Assembly: GCA_966250375.1 (NCBI GenBank)
Contig: CBINHE010000040.1
Location: 1 to 36,722 of the forward strand
DNA length: 36,722 nt
Origin: CAMLDH01 sp966250375
GTDB taxonomy: Bacteria > Pseudomonadota > Gammaproteobacteria > Burkholderiales > Burkholderiaceae_D
Direction of reading: 5' to 3'
Shown here: positions 9,322 through 15,264 of the stretch, piece by piece
How positions within the stretch are numbered: the first letter of the stretch is position 1
How the letters are laid out: each line of letters begins with the position of its first letter
Notes under the pieces: generated by a model
Databases searched by the model: none
What the model was told of the DNA's origin: nothing
Seen by the model: only the letters and a program-made list of their open reading frames with translations
Position numbers and translations under genes: made by a program

Positions 9322-10098
9322 ATGAAACATATTCCCCGCAAGCGTTTCGGCCAGAACTTCCTGACGGACGACACCGTCCTGCGCGACATCATCCGCGTCA
9401 TCGATCCCCAACCCGACGATACGATGGTCGAGATCGGCCCTGGCCTGGCCGCGATGACGCGTCTGCTGCTGGAGTCGCTGAAGCAGTTGCACGTGGTCGA
9501 ACTGGACCGAGATCTGGTGGCGCGGTTGCAGAAAACCTTCGATCCGGCCAAGTTGATCGTGCATGCGGGCGATGCATTGCAGTACGATTTTGCATCGATT
9601 CCGGTTGCACCCGGTCGCAAGCTGCGCATCGTCGGCAATTTGCCGTACAACATTTCCAGTCCCTTGTTGTTCCACCTCGCACAGATTGCGCCGCAGGTGC
9701 AGGATCAGCATTTCATGCTGCAAAAGGAAGTCGTCGAGCGCATGGTTGCAGAACCCGGCAGCAAGGCTTACGGGCGCTTGTCGGTGATGCTGCAATGGCG
9801 CTATCACATGGAGCTGATGTTCATCGTGCCGCCGACCGCATTCGATCCGCCGCCGCGTGTCGAGTCCGCCATTGTGCGCATGATCCCGATTGCGCAGCCG
9901 CTCGTCTGTGAGCCGGCGAAGCTGGAGCAGGTGGTATTGAAGGCGTTCTCGCAACGGCGCAAGGTGATACGCAATTGCGTCGCCGGCATGTTTACCGAGA
10001 ATGAATTGATCGATGCGGGAGTTAATCCGCAGGATAGACCGGAAGCGGTGGGCTTGAAGCAGTTTGTGGCGTTGGCGAATCGCTTGCCGCCTATCTGA
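9322..10098 (+). CDS. rsmA: 16S rRNA (adenine1518/1519-N6) dimethyltransferase
   Basis: SAM-dependent methyltransferase (KsgA) that dimethylates the two adjacent adenines of helix 45 of 16S rRNA, a late small-subunit assembly checkpoint. Seen: KRFGQNFL at the start, SAM motif I EIGPG (37-41), acidic motif ELD (60-62), and catalytic motif NLPY (106-109). Length 258 aa is normal. It closes the lptD-surA-pdxA-rsmA run. Right after its stop the DNA changes to the accessory island; the same reading frame stays open past the stop and encodes the IF-2-N-like remnant described next. Confidence 0.96.
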   Translation: MKHIPRKRFGQNFLTDDTVLRDIIRVIDPQPDDTMVEIGPGLAAMTRLLLESLKQLHVVELDRDLVARLQKTFDPAKLIVHAGDALQYDFASIPVAPGRKLRIVGNLPYNISSPLLFHLAQIAPQVQDQHFMLQKEVVERMVAEPGSKAYGRLSVMLQWRYHMELMFIVPPTAFDPPPRVESAIVRMIPIAQPLVCEPAKLEQVVLKAFSQRRKVIRNCVAGMFTENELIDAGVNPQDRPEAVGLKQFVALANRLPPI

Positions 10099-10101
10099 AA
10101 T

Positions 10102-10778
10102 AAGGACCGCAGTCACTTTTCCTATCCGAAAGGAACACTCGGATACTTTGCAGATCAATTGCAGTGCCCGCTTGGCTTCATCATTGAGCAATTTGCTTCT
10201 GCCGGTATTACTGGTCTAACCGTAGACCACAAACTGAAAGACAACGATAAGGAGGCGTTACTTGACTACCTTCGGAGTTCCCATCGCCCGCGCTCCGAGG
10301 CAATCTATGTTGGTAGTGGTTCAATTGAGCAGCAGATCGTTGTTGCTCAATCGATTTTACAAAAGAGATGCTTCGAGATCTTGCTAAAGAGCCTCATACC
10401 GTTTATCAGCTAGGCTCGCGGAAGTTTGAAGAATTGGTGGCCAAGCTTCTTGAGGACCAGGGCTGCGAAGTTACGCTGACAAAACAGTCGCGGGATGGGG
10501 GGTACGATATCTTTGGGCGTATCAATTCGGGACCTGTTCCTCTTGTTTTCCTGGCCGAGTGCAAGCGCTACGCTGAGAAGAATCGTGTTGGCGTGGAAGT
10601 TATCCGAGGACTCTATGGGGTCACCGAGATGCAGCGCGCGAACTTTGGGATGGTCATCACAACGTCCTCGTTCACTCGAGATGCCAGGGAAGAGAAATTG
10701 CGCATTGGGCATCGCATGGACTTGAAGGAGTTCAATGATCTCAAGGACTGGTTTCAGAAGTACAAGTCTGAGGGCTAA
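10102..10778 (+). pseudogene. Broken restriction-endonuclease-like (Mrr_cat) gene with IF-2-N-like module
   Basis: Two reading frames seem to be parts of one gene. From 10102 the frame following rsmA encodes a segment (GYFADQLQCPLGFIIEQF, then AGITGLTV and DNDKEALLDYLRSSH) that resembles the small helical N-terminal domain of IF-2. Near 10345 a one-base shift leads into another frame; from the ATG at 10368 it gives 136 aa with the Mrr-type PD-(D/E)xK nuclease core: FEELVAKLLED (20-30), D47 in RDGGYDI, E64-x-K66 in AECKRY, and ITTSSFT. The helix before that ATG (IDFTKEM) also fits the family and lies upstream of it, so the gene once began earlier. No ATG or GTG starts the 5' part; a TTG at 10159 cuts the IF-2-N-like segment. 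The shorter frame might still be expressed. Confidence 0.55.
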
Positions 10779-10846
10779 CCCATCGCTCCAAGGCCATAAG
10801 GCAAGGGAGCGGACTCCTTCTACGGCCTTGAGTCTCATGTCTGACT
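10773..10846 (+). repeat. Possible degenerate attC site / stem-loop after the nuclease gene
   Basis: The nuclease stop codon sits inside GGCTAAC, one mismatch from the attC R'' consensus RYYYAAC and in the same position relative to the stop as in the better site at 11581. CAAGGCC (10789-10795) and GGCCTTG (10824-10830) form a perfect 7-bp stem, with a further stem GGGAG/CTCC inside. GTCTGAC (10840-10846) sits where R' should be but matches it poorly. There is no T tract, so it is not a clear terminator. It could be a decayed recombination site or just a hairpin. Confidence 0.25.
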
Positions 10847-11217
10847 TCTTTCGTTCAGTCCTCAATGCCGGCACCTGAGTCTTCTCCGCGATATCGACAA
10901 ATGTATACGCCGCAAGTTACGAATGTTACATCTGGAAGCAATGGGGGTGAGCCGGCTACCGGGAACTGCGCAAACGCAGTGTATCTGTGCGAGAAGCATG
11001 GAACACCAGCAAATCGGCGCATGGGCCTTGGCGGTTGTCGAAGACCCCCGGCGTTTGCACTGGCATTGCCGGTGTGGTACTTCAACAGTATGGGGCTACC
11101 CGCTCTTGCAGCGCAGTAGAAATTTTATTTATTGAACACCGTGTACGTGGATACGTTCGCTCGGTGGTGTGGGAGGAGGAGGCCGTGAGGTCTTTCCCTA
11201 TCCCGATTAGGTAACAG
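10847..11217 (+). other. Accessory-island spacer without a recognisable gene
   Basis: About 370 nt between the nuclease remnant and the DUF1493-like gene. Short frames exist on both strands (longest about 84 codons, 10865-11119 plus), but none shows a family motif, a convincing start or sensible composition. ATTAGGT at 11206-11212, just before the next start codon, is one base from the attC R' consensus GTTRRRY, but I find no partner R'' box upstream. It may be the 5' remainder of a gene cassette. Confidence 0.4.
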
Positions 11218-11586
11218 ATGAACATGGACATCTCACTTGACGAACTCATCGCGCTTATTCGCGAACACCAAGGCATACCTCCGAAGATGGCAATAACGGA
11301 AGCTTCTCTTCTGGAAAAAGACCTCGGTATCACGGGTGATGACGGATGTGAACTAATAGAGGTGGTTGAAAAGAAATTCGGCATCTCCTTTGCTGGGGCG
11401 AACGGCAGTCTCAGAGAGGCGTTTGATTTGAGTGAGGGCCAATATCTCTTTCACAGCGAAGGAATGAACTTGTTTGGGTTGATCGCCTCCCTTTTTGGGC
11501 ACCCCCCTGAAAATGTAAGGGCAATAACCGTTGGTGAGCTATATCTTGCCGTTTGTCGAGCGAAGGAGAATAGATGTATTGCCTAA
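11218..11586 (+). CDS. DUF1493-like (acyl-carrier-protein-like) small protein
   Basis: A 122-aa cytoplasmic protein. The central segment LLEKDLGITGDDGCELIEV followed by a helix ending KKFGI resembles DUF1493, a family with an acyl-carrier-like fold of unknown function; YLFHSEG and the C-terminal ITVGELYLAV segment also fit. The typical phosphopantetheine serine of acyl carrier proteins is not obvious (the GDDG motif stands in its place), so carrier function is doubtful. Its stop codon TAA lies inside the attC R'' box GCCTAAC, as is usual for integron gene cassettes. The ATG at 11218 has only a weak purine stretch upstream; a second ATG is two codons in. Confidence 0.65.
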   Translation: MNMDISLDELIALIREHQGIPPKMAITEASLLEKDLGITGDDGCELIEVVEKKFGISFAGANGSLREAFDLSEGQYLFHSEGMNLFGLIASLFGHPPENVRAITVGELYLAVCRAKENRCIA

Positions 11587-11644
11587 CCCTACATTCGAGA
11601 GAGGCAGCCCAGAAGCGAGCTACTCCTCAATTTGAACGTTAAGC
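11581..11644 (+). repeat. Integron-type attC recombination site
   Basis: Sixty-four nt bounded by R'' GCCTAAC (11581-11587, matches RYYYAAC) and R' GTTAAGC (11638-11644, matches GTTRRRY); the two are complementary with one mismatch. Inside, L'' ATTCGAG (11593-11599) pairs with L' CTCAAT (11626-11631), leaving one extrahelical C (11596), the asymmetry used by IntI to choose a strand. The spacers between R and L boxes are 5 and 6 nt. A further AGC/GCT stem (11606-11608 / 11619-11621) encloses the loop. The preceding stop codon is inside R'', and the next ATG (11647) comes 2 nt after R'. No integrase gene is in the window. Confidence 0.68.
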
Positions 11645-11646
11645 CT

Positions 11647-12153
11647 ATGCGTACTGGGATGCGATCTGGCTATTGGGTTGTGCAGTGGTCCGAAGAATGG
11701 GATCCGTCGTTGGCTGACCTTCTGGCGGAGGTACCGGAACTTGTGCTTGGGCGATATGTGGCCATTGTGTCCTGCGATAGCAGTCCGTACAAACCAACAG
11801 CGGAAGAAATTGTAAACGGATGGGAAATGACTGATGATATTGCCGTCACTCCGATGATAAAAGCGGTGACCGATTTGCCAATACCTGGATTCGACGAGTG
11901 GTACATCCATGAGCAAAGGCCAGCGGTATACGTTTACCAGTCCTTTGTGAATCAGTACAGCTTTTCGCCGCTTGACTCGGATGAGAAAGAATTGAACGCG
12001 TTTTGGTTCCAGATTGAAGCAACACAACCGCTGCACGCATTGGGGGCGGGGACGCCAAACATGTTTGTGGTCACGCGCGACGAAAGCCTATATCTGAAAG
12101 TGAAAAGGTTTAACACGTCGCTGGACACCGACGTGTCGCGCCGGTCAGCTTAA
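11647..12153 (+). CDS. Unrecognised cassette-borne protein
   Basis: A 168-aa soluble protein that I do not recognise. It is acidic and rich in aromatic residues (WVVQWSEEWDPSL near the start, DEWYIHEQRPAVYVYQSF in the middle, FWFQIEA later), with no signal peptide, membrane segment or catalytic motif that I can name. The frame stays open back to a TTG at 11632 inside the attC arm; the ATG at 11647 fits a cassette start, and one at 11659 is also possible. Base composition is more AT-rich than the flanking housekeeping genes. No matching attC follows it; 12154-12295 contains only a GTTCCTGC/GCAGGAAC inverted repeat (12172-12179 / 12212-12219). Function is unknown. Confidence 0.6.
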   Translation: MRTGMRSGYWVVQWSEEWDPSLADLLAEVPELVLGRYVAIVSCDSSPYKPTAEEIVNGWEMTDDIAVTPMIKAVTDLPIPGFDEWYIHEQRPAVYVYQSFVNQYSFSPLDSDEKELNAFWFQIEATQPLHALGAGTPNMFVVTRDESLYLKVKRFNTSLDTDVSRRSA

Positions 12154-12295
12154 GCGTGAAACTTGATTGGGGTTCCTGCGTCACCCACAACCTACATGGA
12201 CATAAGTCGTAGCAGGAACGGCCGCAATCGGTCGAACGGCGACATCCGCGTTCGGTTCGAACACGTCGCATCAAATCCAGTCACGATTGATACAG

Positions 12296-12682
12296 TTAAA
12301 GGCTCCGCTCGATGAGTTCTATTTTGTACCCATCCGGGTCCTGCACAAACGCGATGACCGTTGTACCGCCTTTGACCGGCCCGGCTTCGCGCGTGACATT
12401 GCCGCCTTGCTCTTTCACGGTAGCGCATGTCTTATGCACGTCTTCCACTGCAATCGCGATATGACCGTAAGCGCTGCCGAGCTCGTATTTATTCACGCCG
12501 TAGTTGTACGTCAATTCCAGTTCTGCATGCTCCGGGTTCTTGCCATAGCCGACGAAAGCAAGCGTGTATTTCTGATCGGGCCGGTCGGTGGTGTGCAGCA
12601 GCGCCATGCCGAGCACCTTGGTGTAAAAATCGATCGAGCGTTGCAAGTCGCCGACTCGCAGCATCGTGTGTAGAATGCGCAT
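12296..12682 (-). CDS. gloA: Lactoylglutathione lyase (glyoxalase I)
   Basis: Metal-dependent isomerase that converts the methylglyoxal-glutathione hemithioacetal to S-lactoylglutathione. The 128-aa protein has all four metal ligands at the same numbers as E. coli GloA: H5, E56, H74 and E122, in MRILHT, AELELTYN, GHIAIAV and KIELIE. The ATG at 12682 is set by a GGAG about 8 nt upstream and by H5; a 15-codon upstream extension was discarded. It is transcribed towards the accessory island, so it converges on the unknown cassette gene. Confidence 0.95.
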   Translation of the reverse strand: MRILHTMLRVGDLQRSIDFYTKVLGMALLHTTDRPDQKYTLAFVGYGKNPEHAELELTYNYGVNKYELGSAYGHIAIAVEDVHKTCATVKEQGGNVTREAGPVKGGTTVIAFVQDPDGYKIELIERSL

Positions 12683-12772
12683 CGTATTCTCCAGGAAGAT
12701 TTCAAATGAATTGGCAATTGCATACACTCAATGTATGCAACCGCTACGTCCGATAGCATATACCGGGAACGG

Positions 12773-13690
12773 TCAAAAGATCGGCAGCGTCTCCGGCGCA
12801 TGTTCGCGCAGCGCTTTTTTCGCGGCTGAAAACTCGGGAAACACCGATTGCACGGTCGCCCAGAAACGCGGGCTATGGTTCATCTCGCGCAGGTGCGAAA
12901 GCTCGTGTGCAATCACATAATCGATCAGCGGCAGCGCGAAATGGATCAGGCGCCAATTGAGCCGGATCTTGCCGTCGGACGTGCAGGAACCCCATTGCGT
13001 CATCGCCGACGACAATGCGAACGAGCGATAACTGACATCGAGCTTTTCGGCATACAAGGGCAGACGCTCGGCAAACACGCGCTTGGCTTCCAGTTGCAGC
13101 CATCCTTGCACCCGGTCCTTCAGTTGCTGTTCTGTTGCATCTGCAGGCAGGCACACCATCAACTCGCGTGTCGTACTGTCGTAAGCGACGCCAGCTGCTT
13201 GCGTCGCACGAATGCGCAATGTGAGATCCGCCCCCATATACGGTAGCGCCGCACCGTCGCACCATTGCATTTGCGGTTGCAGGCGGCGCGCGAAGCGCTC
13301 ACGGCGCTCGCTCAGCTTGTTGAAAATCCAACGCTGCTTTTCGCGGATAGCGCTTTCGATTTCGGCCAGAGTGACCCACTTCGGCGCCGTAATGCGCAAG
13401 CCGTCATCGTCGATCAGAAATCCGATTGAACGCCGCTTCGACCGCAACAGTGCGTAATCGAGTACATGTTCGTTCAGATGGATGCGGCGTCTGCCATTGC
13501 GCGTGACAGTGGGGCGAACAGGCGGCGGTGTGATCGGTTGTGTTGGCATCACCGGTTGGAGTCCCGTCCCCGATAAATGGTTCGGCGCGGGATGGTCAAT
13601 ACGCGGTTGCGATGAAAAATCAGGCGAAAAAAAGTCCAATTGCAGCGAGAGCTGATGCGGGTCAGGCGATGTCTTGCGGAGCAGTTTCAA
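12773..13690 (-). CDS. YgjP-like (DUF45) zinc metallopeptidase
   Basis: Putative metal-dependent hydrolase of the YgjP/DUF45 group. The zinc motif HELSH is at 262-266 in the context IDYVIAHELSHLREMNHS, with a conserved WGSC segment before it and LRSKRRSIGFLI marking the domain start (about 83). The first 70 residues are proline-rich and variable. No ATG lies near the natural N-terminus: the start used is a TTG at 13690, supported by a family-like segment soon after it (PHQLSLQLDFF); the next ATG (13549) would drop 47 residues. The substrate of this family is not established. Confidence 0.8.
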   Translation of the reverse strand: MKLLRKTSPDPHQLSLQLDFFSPDFSSQPRIDHPAPNHLSGTGLQPVMPTQPITPPPVRPTVTRNGRRRIHLNEHVLDYALLRSKRRSIGFLIDDDGLRITAPKWVTLAEIESAIREKQRWIFNKLSERRERFARRLQPQMQWCDGAALPYMGADLTLRIRATQAAGVAYDSTTRELMVCLPADATEQQLKDRVQGWLQLEAKRVFAERLPLYAEKLDVSYRSFALSSAMTQWGSCTSDGKIRLNWRLIHFALPLIDYVIAHELSHLREMNHSPRFWATVQSVFPEFSAAKKALREHAPETLPIF

Positions 13691-13716
13691 GGATTTTATA
13701 TTGGCTAGAATTTGTT

Positions 13717-13750
13717 GGGGACAGAGTACCGCTTCGCTTAACTCTGTCCC
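13717..13750. repeat. Perfect hairpin between plsC and the YgjP-like gene
   Basis: GGGACAGAGT (13718-13727) and ACTCTGTCCC (13741-13750) form a perfect 10-bp stem around a 13-nt loop, 6 nt after the plsC stop. No T tract follows on either strand, so it is not a standard terminator. It looks like a REP-type palindrome different from the GGAGCGGG family elsewhere in the window. It could act on the 3' end of the plsC mRNA. Confidence 0.7.
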
Positions 13751-13756
13751 GCAATA

Positions 13757-14491
13757 TCATTTGTACACGTGCGGCGAAATTACGCGCATTTCGGATTCTA
13801 TCCAATTTTCGACTTGTTGCATCAACTCTGTTGCGTTCAAGCCTTCCGGCGAAATCGGTTTGCCGATCGATACGGTGATCATGCCGGGCTTTTTGATGAA
13901 TGAATTTTTCGGCCAGCATTCGCCGGAGTTCATCGCAATCGGCACTACCGGCGTATTGGTTTCAATCGCCAGGCGCGTGCCGCCGCCTTTGTATTTGCCT
14001 TTTTCGCCGACCGGAGTGCGTGTGCCTTCAGGGAACATGATGATCCATTGACCACCGGCCAGCCGCTTGCGGCCGTGCGCCACCACCTGTGCGAACGCAT
14101 CCCTGCCTTTGTTGCGATTGATCGGGATCATGCGCAGCAGGCCCAGCGCCCAGCCAAACAATGGAATGTAGATTAACTCTTTTTTGAATACATACACCAG
14201 CGGCCGTGGCATGAAATACAAATAGAAGATAGTCTCCCATGCCGATTGATGCTTGGACAACAGGATCACCGGCGCATCAGGCAGGTTCTCGTAGCCCTTC
14301 ACCTGATAGCGGATTCCGCACACCACTTTCGCGGCCCAAATCACGAACATATTCCAGCGCGAAGTCCAGAAATAGCGTTTGTTGTACGGCAGCGGCGCGC
14401 ACAGAAAGCATAGCGGCGCCCAAATCAGGGTTGCCACCACCATCAAAAACATGAACAGCAGCGAACGCAGGAACAACGTGATGCGTAACAT
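13757..14491 (-). CDS. plsC: 1-acyl-sn-glycerol-3-phosphate acyltransferase
   Basis: Inner-membrane acyltransferase that converts lysophosphatidic acid to phosphatidic acid. Seen: an N-terminal hydrophobic segment (about 5-32); motif I KHQSAWET with H81 and the acidic residue at 86; and motif III FPEGTR (153-158). Motif I reads HX4E rather than the textbook HX4D. Length 244 aa. The ATG at 14491 has GGAG 5 nt upstream, so the 19-codon extension to 14548 was dropped. It follows gmhB by 90 nt and is probably in the same transcript. Confidence 0.93.
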   Translation of the reverse strand: MLRITLFLRSLLFMFLMVVATLIWAPLCFLCAPLPYNKRYFWTSRWNMFVIWAAKVVCGIRYQVKGYENLPDAPVILLSKHQSAWETIFYLYFMPRPLVYVFKKELIYIPLFGWALGLLRMIPINRNKGRDAFAQVVAHGRKRLAGGQWIIMFPEGTRTPVGEKGKYKGGGTRLAIETNTPVVPIAMNSGECWPKNSFIKKPGMITVSIGKPISPEGLNATELMQQVENWIESEMRVISPHVYK

Positions 14492-14581
14492 CGAATCTCC
14501 AGAAGGAATGCCAGGATTAGGGCGATTGAATAATGGGTTTTGGTGCATGAATCGGCACCGGGCAATATGGTTTTTGCGCTG

Positions 14582-15142
14582 TTATGCGGCGGCTGAGTTT
14601 TCTGTAGGGGGACGCAGCAGATGGTCGACGGCTTCCGTCAGGTTCTGGTAAATCGTCGTGCCCGGTGGCAGACCGCCTTTTTCGCGCGTTTTTTCCCCTT
14701 TGCCGGTCAACACCAGATAAGGCTCGCAACCAACCACGAAGCCGGCCTGCAAATCGCGCAGCGAATCGCCAATCGTCGGTACGCCTTTCAGGCTCATATT
14801 GAAGCGCTGTGCAATGGTATGCAGCATACCGGGTTTCGGCTTGCGGCAATCGCAGTTGTCGTCTGCCGCATGCGGGCAAAAAAAGATCGCCTCGATATCG
14901 GCGCCGACCGCCTGCGCACACGTATGCATCTTCTGATGAATTGCATTTAACATCTGCATGTTGAACAGGCCGCGCGCGATACCCGACTGATTGGTCGATA
15001 CCACCACGCGGTAACCAGCCTCATTCAGGCGAGCGATCGCTTCCAGCGAACCCGGGATGGGGATCCATTCGTCGGGGGTTTTGATGAAAGCATCGGAGTC
15101 ATGGTTAATGACGCCATCGCGGTCAAGGATAATCAGTTTCAT
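14582..15142 (-). CDS. gmhB: D-glycero-beta-D-manno-heptose-1,7-bisphosphate 7-phosphatase
   Basis: HAD-superfamily phosphatase of ADP-heptose synthesis for the LPS inner core. Seen: the nucleophile motif LDRDGVI (D7, D9), STNQSG (about 49-54), and the GmhB zinc knuckle C89-H91-C97-C99 in CPHAADDNCDCRKPKPGM. Length 186 aa is typical. The zinc site separates it from the related histidinol-phosphate phosphatases, which can share similar folds. Confidence 0.93.
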   Translation of the reverse strand: MKLIILDRDGVINHDSDAFIKTPDEWIPIPGSLEAIARLNEAGYRVVVSTNQSGIARGLFNMQMLNAIHQKMHTCAQAVGADIEAIFFCPHAADDNCDCRKPKPGMLHTIAQRFNMSLKGVPTIGDSLRDLQAGFVVGCEPYLVLTGKGEKTREKGGLPPGTTIYQNLTEAVDHLLRPPTENSAAA

Positions 15143-15187
15143 GCTTGGTCTTTACGAGAATGGCTCGCCATTATCGTGATTGTTCGC

Positions 15188-15220
15188 CCTTCTCCCGTAA
15201 GCGGGAGAGGGGTTGGGGCG
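15188..15220. repeat. Small palindromic repeat between gmhB and glyS
   Basis: CTTCTCCCG (15189-15197) and CGGGAGAGG (15202-15210) form a short hairpin followed by GGTTGGGG. The layout (palindrome plus a G-rich tail) resembles half of the elements at 17389 and 33803, but the palindrome sequence differs. Confidence 0.5.
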
Positions 15221-15264
15221 GGCGGCAGACGATGGTACATTTGCTTGAATGTTGGCTAGCGGCG

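Noticed and set aside
10865..11119. An 84-codon plus-strand frame in the island spacer
   Set aside because: No ribosome-binding site, no motif, and overlapping frames of similar length on both strands; not supportable as a gene.
11094..11212. Possible attC from GGCTACC (11094) to ATTAGGT (11212)
   Set aside because: Neither end matches the R-box consensus fully and the inner arms do not pair.
12145..12219. Possible attC after the unknown cassette protein
   Set aside because: GCTTAAG is not RYYYAAC, no R' box was found, and the GTTCCTGC/GCAGGAAC repeat alone is not diagnostic.
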